From: Streptomyces sp. NRRL B-24484
GTDB lineage: Bacteria > Actinomycetota > Actinomycetes > Streptomycetales > Streptomycetaceae
Length of the DNA stretch: 64,000 bases
Reading direction: 5' to 3'
NCBI RefSeq assembly: GCF_000717715.1
Contig: NZ_JOAI01000006.1
Location: 1-64,000, forward strand
Part shown: positions 10,693-19,228 of the stretch, one piece after another
Layout: each line of letters starts with the position of its first letter
Position numbering within the stretch: the stretch's first letter is position 1
Position numbers and translations under genes: made by a program
The notes under the pieces: generated by a model
Told to the model about the DNA's origin: nothing
The model's database searches: none
Seen by the model: only the letters and a program-made list of their open reading frames with translations

Positions 10693-11340
10693 TCACGGCT
10701 CCCGGCAGGCCTCGGCCAGTGCGGCGAACAGCAGCGCCGACGACACCGCCCCCGGATCGAGGTGGCCCGCGCTGCGCGGCCCCAGGTACGAGGCACGGCC
10801 CTTGCGCGCCACCAGCGGCACCGTCGCCCGCGCGCCCTGCTCCGCCGCGGCGGCCGCCGCAGCCGAAGCCGCCGCCAGCCCCTGCCCCGCCGTGGCCGCG
10901 AACGCCGCGACGGCCGGCGCCCAGGCGTCGACCATCGTCTTGTCCCCGGGCTGCGCCCCGCCGAGCGACCGGACCGCGCCGAGCGCCCCGGCCAGTGCCG
11001 CGGCCACCTCGTCCGGGCCGGCCGTCGCCCCCGGCAGCGCCCGGCCGGCCGCGCGCAGCGCACTGCCGTAGAGCGGCCCGGAGGCCCCGCCGACCGTCGA
11101 GATCAGGGTCCGGCCCGCTGCCGCCAGCAGGGCACCGGGGGAGCGGTCGGCGTCCGCCGCACCCCCGGTGCCCGCGGTGTCCAGGCCGGCCAGGACGGCG
11201 GTGAAGCCGCGGCGCAGGTTGCTGCCGTGGTCGCCGTCGCCGATCGCGGTGTCCAGCTCGGTGAGTTCGGCCTCCCGGTCGGTCACGGCGGCGGCCGCAG
11301 CACGCAGCCAGGCCTCGGTGCGGGCGGTGTCCAGCTCCAT
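10693..11340 (-). CDS. dhaL: Dihydroxyacetone kinase, ADP-binding subunit DhaL
   Basis: The 215-aa product is the all-helical subunit that carries ADP/ATP and transfers phosphate to dihydroxyacetone held on DhaK. The two-magnesium ligand set is in ELDTAIGDGDHG (Asp30, Asp35, Asp37). A nucleotide-binding GGASGPLYGS segment is also present. Full family length. ATG start with AGGAG 6-7 bases upstream. It lies 52 bases downstream of dhaK in the same transcript. Confidence 0.93.
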   Translation of the reverse strand: MELDTARTEAWLRAAAAAVTDREAELTELDTAIGDGDHGSNLRRGFTAVLAGLDTAGTGGAADADRSPGALLAAAGRTLISTVGGASGPLYGSALRAAGRALPGATAGPDEVAAALAGALGAVRSLGGAQPGDKTMVDAWAPAVAAFAATAGQGLAAASAAAAAAAEQGARATVPLVARKGRASYLGPRSAGHLDPGAVSSALLFAALAEACREP

Positions 11341-11392
11341 GCGGCTCTCCTGCCGGTCGGCCGGGCGGCGGTCGGGTCAGGTCGGGACCGGG

Positions 11393-12388
11393 TCAGGACC
11401 AGGTCAGGGCGGGGGTGTCGACCGGTGCGTCCCAGAGCCGGAGCAGCTCGGCGTCGGCCCGGGTGAGGGTCAGCGAGAAGCCCGCCATGTCGAGGCTGGT
11501 GACGTAGTTGCCGACCAGGCTGCGGGCGATTCCCACCTCGGCGTCCGCGAGCCGGGCCGCGACCTCGCCGAAGACCACGTACAGCTCCAGCAGCGGCGTC
11601 GCGCCCATGCCGTTGACCAGGGCGATCACCTCGTCGCCGGGCGCGAGCCCGTGGTCGGCCAGGACGGTGTCGACCACCTCGGCGGCCAGCTCCCGGGCCG
11701 GGCGCATCGCTTCGCGCCGGCGGCCCGGCTCGCCGTGGATGCCGACACCGGCCTCGATCTCGTCCTCCGGCAGGTCGAACCCGGGCCGGCCGACGGCCGG
11801 CACGGTCGCCGCCGTCAGCGCGACCGCGAAGGAGCGGGAGGCGGCGTTCACCCGGCGGCCGAGGGCGGCGACCTCGGCGAGCGGTGCGCCCAGCTCGGCG
11901 AGCGCCCCGGCGGCCTTCTCCACCACCAGGGTCGCGCCGGTGCCGCGGCGGCCCGCGGTGAAGGTGGAGTCCTGCACGGCCACGTCGTCGTCGACCAGGA
12001 CGGTCGCCACCTCGATGTCCTCCTCGGCGGCGAGCTCGGCGGCCAGGGCGAAGTTCATCACGTCACCGGTGTAGTTCTTCACCACGAACAGCACCCCGCC
12101 GCCGGTGTCGACGGCCCGCGCGGCGGCCAGCATCTGGTCGGGGACGGGCGACGTGAAGACCTCGCCCGGGCAGGCCGCGTCCAGCATGCCCGGGCCGACG
12201 AAGCCGACGTGCAGCGGCTCGTGGCCCGAGCCGCCGCCGGAGACCAGGGCCGTCTTGCCGGGCGCGCCGGGGCGGGCCCGGCGGACCACCCGGGCCGCGG
12301 TGTCCACCACCAGCTCGGGGTGGGCGGCGGCGAGCCCGGCGAGGGCGTCCGCCACGACCGTCTCCGGACTGTTGATCAGCTTCTTCAC
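11393..12388 (-). CDS. dhaK: Dihydroxyacetone kinase, substrate-binding subunit DhaK
   Basis: The 331-aa product binds dihydroxyacetone covalently through a hemiaminal on a histidine. That His is visible at residue 218 in GVGIHGEPG, the same position as in the well-studied E. coli protein. The glycine-rich VSGGGSGHEP loop at about 50-58 is also present. The GTG start at 12388 (VKKLINSP) has GAGGGAG upstream; a longer open frame continues upstream but crosses the divergent dhaM gene. With DhaL and the divergent DhaM it makes a PTS-coupled kinase that yields dihydroxyacetone phosphate for glycolysis. Confidence 0.95.
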   Translation of the reverse strand: MKKLINSPETVVADALAGLAAAHPELVVDTAARVVRRARPGAPGKTALVSGGGSGHEPLHVGFVGPGMLDAACPGEVFTSPVPDQMLAAARAVDTGGGVLFVVKNYTGDVMNFALAAELAAEEDIEVATVLVDDDVAVQDSTFTAGRRGTGATLVVEKAAGALAELGAPLAEVAALGRRVNAASRSFAVALTAATVPAVGRPGFDLPEDEIEAGVGIHGEPGRRREAMRPARELAAEVVDTVLADHGLAPGDEVIALVNGMGATPLLELYVVFGEVAARLADAEVGIARSLVGNYVTSLDMAGFSLTLTRADAELLRLWDAPVDTPALTWS

Positions 12389-12523
12389 GCGGCACTCCCT
12401 CGGGCCCGGCTCTCCGCGCCCGACGTTACGCCCGGCACCCCCGGTCACCGGGGGCTGCGACACGCCGGAACGCCCCGGAGCCGGCCCCGCCCGGAGCCAC
12501 CGCACCGGGGCTAGGGTGCGGGC

Positions 12524-12910
12524 ATGACCGCACCGGTGGGCATCGTCCTGGTCTCGCACAGCCCCGCGCTCGCCGCCGGCCTGGCCGAGCTGCTGGCCGA
12601 GCTGGGCGCCGGCGCCGTGCGGGTGGCGCTCGCCGCGGGCAGCGCCGACGGCGGGCTCGGCACCAGTGACGAGAAGATCGCCCGGGCGCTCGCCGAGGCC
12701 GACGGCGGCGGCGGGGTCGCCGTCCTCGCCGACCTGGGCAGCGCCGTGCTGACCGCCCGGCTGGTGCTCGCCGACCGGCCCGGCGCGGTGCTGGTCGACG
12801 CGCCGTTCGTCGAGGGCGCCGTGGCCGCGACCGTGACCGCCTCCGCCGGCGCCCCGCTGGACGAGGTGGTGGCCGCCGCCGAGGAGGCCCGCGGTCACCG
12901 CAAGCTCTGA
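12524..12910 (+). CDS. dhaM: PTS-dependent dihydroxyacetone kinase phosphotransferase DhaM (EIIA-like)
   Basis: The 128-aa product is a single EIIA-Man-type domain. GIVLVSHSPALAAGL carries the phosphorylated His12, and GTSDEKIARAL and ADLGSAVL match the DhaM active-site surroundings. It lacks the HPr and EI-like extensions of enterobacterial DhaM, so phosphate must come from separate HPr. It is divergent from dhaK-dhaL with a 135-base shared promoter gap. Its presence argues that the DhaKL enzyme uses phosphoenolpyruvate through the PTS and not free ATP. Confidence 0.92.
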   Translation: MTAPVGIVLVSHSPALAAGLAELLAELGAGAVRVALAAGSADGGLGTSDEKIARALAEADGGGGVAVLADLGSAVLTARLVLADRPGAVLVDAPFVEGAVAATVTASAGAPLDEVVAAAEEARGHRKL

Positions 12911-12923
12911 CCGGGGCCGGGCC

Positions 12924-14615
12924 CTACTTGGCGTCGGCGTAGCAGTCGACCACCGCGGTGCTCATCGGGAAGCGGACCGGGGTGTCGCCGAAGACCAGCA
13001 GCCGGGCCTCCTCCGCCGCGGCGGCGACCTCCTCGGCGACCCGGTCGGCGAGGTCGGCCGGGGTGTGCACCACCACCTCGTCGTGCTGGAAGAACACCAG
13101 GTGCGGCCGGTCGGCGCCGGAGGCGAGCCCGGCCAGCCGGCGGCGCAGCGCGGCGAGCAGGGCGAGCGCCCAGTCCGCGGCGCTGGCCTGGATCACGAAG
13201 TTGCGGGTGAAGCGGCCGCGGGCCCGGGCGGAACGGCCGCCGGCCTCGCCCGCCGTCTCGGGCGCCTCGGTGAGGTCCAGCCAGTCCGCGGACGGCGGCG
13301 GGCAGGTGCGGCCCAGCCGGGAGCGGACGATGCCGCCGTCCTCGCCCGTCCGGGCGGCGGCCTCCACGTACCCCATCGCGGCGGGGTAGCGGCGGCGCAG
13401 GGTGGCCAGCAGCGGGCCGATGTCGCCGCTGGTCTGCCCGTACATCGCGCCGAGCAGGCCGAGCTTGGCCTTGGACCGGTCGCCGTGGAAGGCCGTCGCG
13501 GCGAGCGCCTCGTAGAGGTCGCCCTGGGCGGCGGTGCGGGCGAGGCCGGCGTCCTCGGAGAGGGCGGCGAGGACGCGCGGTTCGAGCTGGGCGGCGTCGG
13601 CGACGACCAGGGACCAGCCGGGATCGGCGACCACGGCGCGGCGCAGGATCCGCGGGATCTGCAGGGCGCCGCCGCCGCGGGTCGCCCAGCGGCCGGAGAC
13701 CACCCCGCCGACCACGTACTCGGGGCGGAACCGGCCGTTGCGGGCCCAGGCCGCCTGCCAGGCCCAGCCGTGCGCGGCGTGCAGCCGGGACAGCTCCTTG
13801 TAGCGGATCATCAGCTCGGCGGCCGGGTGGTCGACCCGGCGCAGCTCCCAGCTGCGGGTGGAGCCGAGCTGGATGCCCCGGTCGGCGAAGGCACGCAGCA
13901 CCTGGCCGTGCGAGTCGGGGTTGAACGGGCGCCCGCCCAGGGACCGCTGCAGTTCGGCGGCGAGTTCGGCCAGCCGGCGCGGCGGGGCGCCGGGGACCTG
14001 CGGGCGCGGGCCGAGCAGTTCGGTCAGCAGCCGGTCGTGCAGGTCGCTGCGCCAGGGCAGGCCGTCGCGGGCCATCTCGGCGGCGAGCAGGCCGCCGGCC
14101 GACTCGGCGGCGGCCAGCAGCCGGAAGCGGTGGCGTTCGCCGGGGTCGGCGATCGCGGCGGTGCGGCGCTGCTGCTCGGCGTGGACGGCGACGACGGCCG
14201 CCAGCGCGTCGGTGCCGGGCGGCAGCTGCAGCCGGTCGGGGGCGAAGAGGCCGTCCTGCTCGTCCTCGGCGCCGCTCTCCGGCAGGTCGGTGGGGACGGG
14301 CAGCCCGCGCAGCCGGGCCCAGGCGGCGCCGAGCGAGCGGGGCTCGCCGAAGCGGCCCTCCAGGCCGAGCAGCAGCGGCTCGGTGAGCCGCAGGTCGTGG
14401 CTGCGGGCGAGGCGGACGGGCAGCAGCGGCGCGTACGCGCCGTCGGTGGCGGCGAACACCCAGCGCGGCCGGTCGGCGGCCTCGCGTTCGGCGACGGCGT
14501 CGGCGAGGGCGGGTGCGTGCCCGGGCGGGCCGAGCGGGGTGCCGTCCTCGCCGAGCGGCTGCAGCCGGCCGCCGGGGCCGTGCTGGTCGGGGACCAGGGC
14601 GTACCGGGGGGCCAT
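12924..14615 (-). CDS. Family A DNA polymerase-like protein (bifunctional 3'-5' exonuclease/DNA polymerase)
   Basis: The 563-aa product is a stand-alone Pol I-type polymerase module. Motif A appears as VADAAQLEPRVLAAL, where DYSQIELR is usual; motif B is KAKLGLLGAMYGQT with the O-helix Lys and Tyr; motif C is the catalytic FFQHDEVVVH. The N-terminal ~200 residues sit where the exonuclease domain would be but show no clear DEDD residues. The 5'-3' nuclease domain is absent. ATG 14615 has AAGGAGG upstream. Close relatives are common in streptomycetes beside the main polA; their role is not settled. The gene ends 13 bases from dhaM, convergently. Confidence 0.85.
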   Translation of the reverse strand: MAPRYALVPDQHGPGGRLQPLGEDGTPLGPPGHAPALADAVAEREAADRPRWVFAATDGAYAPLLPVRLARSHDLRLTEPLLLGLEGRFGEPRSLGAAWARLRGLPVPTDLPESGAEDEQDGLFAPDRLQLPPGTDALAAVVAVHAEQQRRTAAIADPGERHRFRLLAAAESAGGLLAAEMARDGLPWRSDLHDRLLTELLGPRPQVPGAPPRRLAELAAELQRSLGGRPFNPDSHGQVLRAFADRGIQLGSTRSWELRRVDHPAAELMIRYKELSRLHAAHGWAWQAAWARNGRFRPEYVVGGVVSGRWATRGGGALQIPRILRRAVVADPGWSLVVADAAQLEPRVLAALSEDAGLARTAAQGDLYEALAATAFHGDRSKAKLGLLGAMYGQTSGDIGPLLATLRRRYPAAMGYVEAAARTGEDGGIVRSRLGRTCPPPSADWLDLTEAPETAGEAGGRSARARGRFTRNFVIQASAADWALALLAALRRRLAGLASGADRPHLVFFQHDEVVVHTPADLADRVAEEVAAAAEEARLLVFGDTPVRFPMSTAVVDCYADAK

Positions 14616-14830
14616 CGGCGGCCTCCTTCCTCGCTCGGGGTACTCGTACGTCGTACCGGGTGGGGCCGGGGAGGCCCTTGCCCCGACCGTAGCGCGCGGC
14701 ACCGACAGGGCCCGACCGGCGCGGCGCCCGGAGGGGCGGGCGCCGGGCCCGCGGCGAGGTTCCGCCAGCGGTCGGAAGCCGCCTCCGGAGGCCGTAGGCA
14801 GCGGTGGTGACAGCGCATAGGGTCGGCGAA

Positions 14831-16855
14831 ATGACCGACAACCCCTTCTTCCCGACCAGCACCCTGGTCCACGAGCTGCCGCCCTTCGCCGAGATCCGCG
14901 AGGAGCACTACCTGCCGGCCTTCGAGCAGGGCATGGCGCTGCAGCTCACCGAGATCGCCGGGATCGTGGCCGACCCGGAGCCGCCGACCTTCGACAACAC
15001 GGTCGTGGCGCTGGAGCGTTCGGGTGCGCTGCTGAAGCGGGTCGCCGTCGCGTTCGAGAACCAGGGGGACTCCGACACCAGCCCGGGGCTGCAGGAGCTG
15101 GACGCCGAGATCAGCCCGCGGCTGGCCCGCCACCGGGACGCCGTGCACCTGGACGCCGGGCTGTTCGCCCGGATCGACGCGCTGTACCGCCGCCGCTCCG
15201 AGCTCGGCCTCGACCCGGAGTCGCTGCGGCTGCTGGAGCGCCGGCACACCGCGTTCGTCCGGGCCGGCGCCGAGCTGCCCGCCGCCGACCAGCAGCGGCT
15301 GCGCGAGATCAACGCCGAACTGGCCGCCGCCGCCACCGCCTTCCGCCGCAACCTCATGGACGACACCCGGGCCCGGGCGATCGTGCTGGACGGGCCCGAG
15401 CGGCTCGCCGGGCTGTCCGCGGACGCGGTCGCCGCGGCCGCCGAGAACGGCCGGGCGCTCGGCCGGGACGGCTCGTACGTGCTCAGCCTGAAGAACTTCT
15501 CCAACCAGACCGAGCTCGCCCAGCTCACCGACCGCTCGATGCGCGAGCGGCTGCTGGCGGCCTCGCTCGGCCGGGCGGCCGCCACGAACGGGCCGCTGGC
15601 GATCCGGACGGCCGGGCTGCGGGCCGAGCGCGCCGCCCTGCTCGGCCACCCGAGCCACGCCGCGTACGTGGTGGCCGACGAGACCGCGGGCAGCGTGGCC
15701 GCGGTCGACGCGATGCTCGCCCGGCTGGCCGGCCCGGCGGTGGCCAACGCCGAGCGGGAGGCCGCCGAACTGCTCGCCGCCGCCCGCGCGGACGGCCTCA
15801 CCTCGATCGCGGCGCACGACTGGGCGTACTACGCGGAGCGGGTGCGGCAGACCGCGTACCGGGTGGACGCGGCGGAGCTGCGCCCCTACCTGGAACTCGA
15901 ACGGGTGCTGCACGACGGCGTGTTCTTCGCGGCGCAGCTGGTCTACGGGGTGGTGCTGCAGGAGCGGCCGGAGCTGGTGGCGTACCACCCGGACGCCCGG
16001 GTCTTCGAGGTGTTCGACGGGGACGGCGGCTCGCTCGGCCTGTTCGTCGGCGACTTCTTCGCCCGCGACTCCAAGCGCGGCGGCGCCTGGATGAACGAAC
16101 TGGTCCAGCAGTCGCACCTGCTGGGCAAGCGCCCGGTGGTGGTGAACAACCTCAACATCGCGAAGCCGGCGCCCGGCGAGCCGGCGCTGCTCACCTGGGA
16201 CGAGGTGCGCACGCTCTTCCACGAGTTCGGGCACGCGCTGCACGGGCTGTTCTCGGACGTCCGCTACCCGCTGTTCGCCGGCACCGAAGTGCCGCGCGAC
16301 TTCGTGGAGTTCCCCTCCCAGGTCAACGAGATGTGGATGGTCCGGCCGGAGGTGCTGGCCAACTACGCCCGCCACCACGCCACCGGGGAGCCGCTGCCGG
16401 CCGAGCTGGTGGAGCGGATGGCGGCGGCGGAGTCCTTCGGCCAGGGCTTCCGCACCGTCGAGTACCTGGGCGCGGCCGTGATCGACTGGGCCTGGCACAC
16501 CCTGCCGGCCGGCACCGAGGTCGCGGACGCCGAGGAGTTCGAGGCGCAGGCGCTCGCCCGGGCCGGCCTCGCGGTGGCCGCGGTGCCGCCGCGCTACCGG
16601 ACGGCGTACTTCAGCCACGTGTTCTCGGGCGAGTACAGCGCCGGGTACTACGCGTACATCTGGTCGGAGGTGCTGGACGCGGACACCGTCGAGTGGTTCG
16701 CCTCGAACGGCCTCGGGGCGCGGGAGAGCGGCGAGGTGTTCCGCCGCGAGCTGCTGGCCCGCGGCGGCAGCCGGCCGGCGCTGGACTGCTTCCGCGCGGT
16801 GGTCGGCCGCGACCCGGAGATCGGCCCGCTGCTGGCCCGCCGCGGCCTGGCCTGA
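14831..16855 (+). CDS. M3 family zinc metallopeptidase (oligopeptidase A / peptidyl-dipeptidase type)
   Basis: The 674-aa product is a cytoplasmic thimet-oligopeptidase-like enzyme that degrades short peptides. The zinc motif HEFGH is at residues 464-468, followed by ALHGLFSD; the third ligand Glu and the family VNEMW motif follow about 30 residues later. The long helical N-terminal half and the length fit the M3A Dcp/PrlC group. No signal peptide is seen. The ATG at 14831 (MTDNPFFPTSTL) is preferred; the frame extends upstream without support. It stands alone and faces the GH5 gene. Confidence 0.92.
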   Translation: MTDNPFFPTSTLVHELPPFAEIREEHYLPAFEQGMALQLTEIAGIVADPEPPTFDNTVVALERSGALLKRVAVAFENQGDSDTSPGLQELDAEISPRLARHRDAVHLDAGLFARIDALYRRRSELGLDPESLRLLERRHTAFVRAGAELPAADQQRLREINAELAAAATAFRRNLMDDTRARAIVLDGPERLAGLSADAVAAAAENGRALGRDGSYVLSLKNFSNQTELAQLTDRSMRERLLAASLGRAAATNGPLAIRTAGLRAERAALLGHPSHAAYVVADETAGSVAAVDAMLARLAGPAVANAEREAAELLAAARADGLTSIAAHDWAYYAERVRQTAYRVDAAELRPYLELERVLHDGVFFAAQLVYGVVLQERPELVAYHPDARVFEVFDGDGGSLGLFVGDFFARDSKRGGAWMNELVQQSHLLGKRPVVVNNLNIAKPAPGEPALLTWDEVRTLFHEFGHALHGLFSDVRYPLFAGTEVPRDFVEFPSQVNEMWMVRPEVLANYARHHATGEPLPAELVERMAAAESFGQGFRTVEYLGAAVIDWAWHTLPAGTEVADAEEFEAQALARAGLAVAAVPPRYRTAYFSHVFSGEYSAGYYAYIWSEVLDADTVEWFASNGLGARESGEVFRRELLARGGSRPALDCFRAVVGRDPEIGPLLARRGLA

Positions 16856-16886
16856 GCCGGCCGGGCGGGGCGCACGGCCCCGGCGG

Positions 16887-18335
16887 TCAGGGCGTCAGCA
16901 GCACGGTGACCGGGGTGCCGGGCCGGGCGGCGGGGTACACCAGCCGCACCGACCCGGCCCGGTCGCCCTGCGGCGGCCGGACCTCGACCCGGGCGCCGGG
17001 GGCCTGCACCCGGAACCCCTGCGGGAAGGCGCCGGCTGGCACCGCGATCGTGGTCGCCGTGCCGCGCCGCCCGGTGGCGAGGGCGAGGCGGTAGCGGCCG
17101 CCCCCGAAGGACTCGGCGGACGGCCGCCCGCCGAGGGCGGTGGCGTACGGGCCGAAGGCGGGGCCGTCGCCGGGGGCGGGGCGGCCGTCCGGGCCGAGTG
17201 CGCAGTACCCGCCGTCGCCGCGGCACCAGTACCACATCGTCCAGCCGGCGGCGAAGCCCGTCATGGCGGCGACCTGGCGCTCCACCAGGCGTGCGTTGCC
17301 GGGGGTGCGGGCGCTCGGCGGGCCCCACTCGCCGACCAGGACGGGCAGCCGGCCGGCCCGCGGGTAGGCGGTGACCGCCTCGGTGTAGCGCCCGACGAAG
17401 CCGCCGGCCGGGTCCCAGTCCTGCCCGGCCTCCACGGCGGTGTCGTAGAAGTGCGGGGCGTAGCCGATCCGGGCCGCGCCCGGGCGGGGGTCGGCGAACT
17501 GCGGCAGCCGGGTCGGCACGCCCTGGCCGACCAGCACGGTCGGCTCGACGAACAGCCAGGCGCGGTCGTCGACCCGGCGCACCGCGGTGATCAGCCGCCG
17601 GTACATGCCGGCGAGCCGGCCCTGCTCCAGTTCGGCCGCGGCGGCGGCCAGCACGGCGGGGTCGGCCGGGTCGCCGTCGACCGGCCCGAACGGCTCGTTG
17701 AACAGGTCGTAGCCCAGCAGGGCCGGGTGGCCGCGCAGCTCGCGGGCGACGGTGGTGTACAGCGCCGCCTGGGCGCGGCGCAGGTCGGCGTCGTCGTAGA
17801 GGTGGCGGAAGGCGGCCTGCACGGCGGGCTGGAAGTAGCCGGCGAACCAGTCGTCCGGGTCGGGTTCGAAGGGCAGTCCGTCGTCCCGGGTCGCCCACAC
17901 CGGGACGCCGCGGTCGCCGCCGCCGAAGGCGGGCCCGTAGACGTCCTGGTGGAAGTCGACGACGGCGAGCAGCCCGTGCCGGGCCGCGGCGTCCAGCAGC
18001 CGGTGGACGCGGGTGAGTTCACCCCGGTCGTAACGGCCGGGGGCCGGTTCGAGGCGGGTCCAGGAGACGGCGATCCGGACGAGGGTGAAGCCCCGGGCGG
18101 CGATGTCGCCCAGGTCGGCGGCGTCGGCCTCGGCGTACTTGTCGAGGTTGAAGCCGCGCAGCTGCAGGACGCGGCCGTCCCGGTCGGTGAAGAGCGTCCG
18201 CCCGTCGGGGGTGGTGACGGTGCCGGCCGGTGTCCGGCCGGCACCCGGGGCGGGTGCGGCGGCCGCGGGGGGTGCGGCGCCGAGCAGGACGGCGGCGGTC
18301 AGGAGCAGTGCCGCAGCGGTACGGAGGACGCGCAC
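16887..18335 (-). CDS. Secreted glycoside hydrolase family 5 protein (endoglycoceramidase/cellulase-like)
   Basis: The 482-aa product has a Sec signal peptide (residues 1-27, hydrophobic core LLLTAAVLLGA then AAAA). It then forms a (beta/alpha)8 barrel with LRGFNLDKYAE, VVDFHQDVYG, the acid/base Glu214 in DLFNEPFG and the nucleophile Glu336 in VLVGEWG. A C-terminal beta-sandwich of about 100 residues follows. The D-F-H-Q-D-V-Y-G run resembles endoglycoceramidase-type GH5 enzymes more than cellulases, so the substrate may be a glycolipid or another beta-glycoside. GTG start with GAGGTGG just upstream. Confidence 0.85.
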   Translation of the reverse strand: MRVLRTAAALLLTAAVLLGAAPPAAAAPAPGAGRTPAGTVTTPDGRTLFTDRDGRVLQLRGFNLDKYAEADAADLGDIAARGFTLVRIAVSWTRLEPAPGRYDRGELTRVHRLLDAAARHGLLAVVDFHQDVYGPAFGGGDRGVPVWATRDDGLPFEPDPDDWFAGYFQPAVQAAFRHLYDDADLRRAQAALYTTVARELRGHPALLGYDLFNEPFGPVDGDPADPAVLAAAAAELEQGRLAGMYRRLITAVRRVDDRAWLFVEPTVLVGQGVPTRLPQFADPRPGAARIGYAPHFYDTAVEAGQDWDPAGGFVGRYTEAVTAYPRAGRLPVLVGEWGPPSARTPGNARLVERQVAAMTGFAAGWTMWYWCRGDGGYCALGPDGRPAPGDGPAFGPYATALGGRPSAESFGGGRYRLALATGRRGTATTIAVPAGAFPQGFRVQAPGARVEVRPPQGDRAGSVRLVYPAARPGTPVTVLLTP

Positions 18336-18414
18336 GGGCCACCTCGCACGGGGGAGTGGGTGTGAGCGCGATGATGCGCCGTCAGCTCCCGCCGCCGCAA
18401 GAGGTGAGCAGTGC

Positions 18415-19086
18415 TCAGGTTTCTTCCGGTGCGGCCGGCTCGGCGGCGTCCTCGGGGCCGGGTGCGGGGGGTGCCACCACCGGCGGCAGGGCGGCGGCCG
18501 CGGCGAGCCGGCCCCAGAGCAGGTCGGCCAGCGCCTGCACCATCCGCGGCCGCGGGCAGGGCCGCCGGTCCAGCCACCAGTCCCCGGCGGCCAGCACCAT
18601 CCCGGTGATCGCGCGCCCCCAGGCCTCGGAGAGCAGCGGGGTGTCGGCGCCCAGGTCGACCTGGGTCTGCACGGCCCGGGTGATCTCCTCGGCGATCTGC
18701 TTCAGCGCCGGCGCCAGTGCGTTCCCGGCGCCGGTCGGGTCGCCAGGCTCGGGGTGGGTGAGCAGCCGGTACACCTGGGGGCGGGACTCGATCGCCGCCA
18801 GGTAGGTGTCGATGACGTGCTCGACCTGGTCGCGGCGCTCCAGCGGCTCGCTCAGCGCCGCGCGGACGGTCTCCAGCAGGCCCGCGGTGTGGCGCTCCGT
18901 CAGGGCGGCGATCAGGCCGTTCCGGTCGCCGAAGTGCCGGTAGAGGATCGGCTTGGTGATGCCCGCCTCGGCCGCGATGGCGTTCATGCTGGCGCCCGGC
19001 CCCTCGCGCTGGACGACCCGGTCGGCGGCGTTGAGCAGCTGCTCGCGGCGGGGTTCGCCGGCCGGTGCTGCGGCGGGGGTCGACAC
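18415..19086 (-). CDS. TetR family transcriptional regulator
   Basis: The 223-aa product has an N-terminal TetR helix-turn-helix (IAAEAGITKPILYRHFGDRN at roughly residues 42-61) and a helical ligand-binding C-terminal domain. The GTG at 19086 follows GAGGAGG; an ATG at 19119 lacks a ribosome site. It is divergent from an acyl-CoA dehydrogenase gene, and two palindromes lie in the shared gap. A role as acyl-CoA-responsive repressor of itself and that gene is inferred from position. The C-terminal tail is Ala/Pro/Glu-rich. Confidence 0.88.
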   Translation of the reverse strand: MSTPAAAPAGEPRREQLLNAADRVVQREGPGASMNAIAAEAGITKPILYRHFGDRNGLIAALTERHTAGLLETVRAALSEPLERRDQVEHVIDTYLAAIESRPQVYRLLTHPEPGDPTGAGNALAPALKQIAEEITRAVQTQVDLGADTPLLSEAWGRAITGMVLAAGDWWLDRRPCPRPRMVQALADLLWGRLAAAAALPPVVAPPAPGPEDAAEPAAPEET

Positions 19087-19120
19087 GGTGCTGCGTCCTC
19101 CTCGGTCGAGCGTTGACATC

Positions 19121-19164
19121 GCTACCAATGAGTAGCAGACTCCCCCGATGTTACCCGAGGTAAC
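19121..19164. promoter_or_regulatory. Two palindromes between tetR and acyl-CoA dehydrogenase genes
   Basis: GCTAC-N6-GTAGC (19121-19136) and GTTACC-N3-GGTAAC (19150-19164) lie in tandem, 13 bases apart, between the divergent regulator and fadE-like gene. Such paired sites suit a TetR dimer controlling both promoters. Confidence 0.6.
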
Positions 19165-19228
19165 ACCATGCTGCGGCGCCGCCGCTCCCGCCCTTCCCCT
19201 CGTGCACGCTCCTGCGGAGGCATTCCCG

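Noticed and set aside
14024..16618. 864-codon minus-strand frame across the M3 peptidase gene
   Set aside because: It is antisense to a clear M3 peptidase with an HEFGH motif; the composition is typical of high-GC shadow frames.
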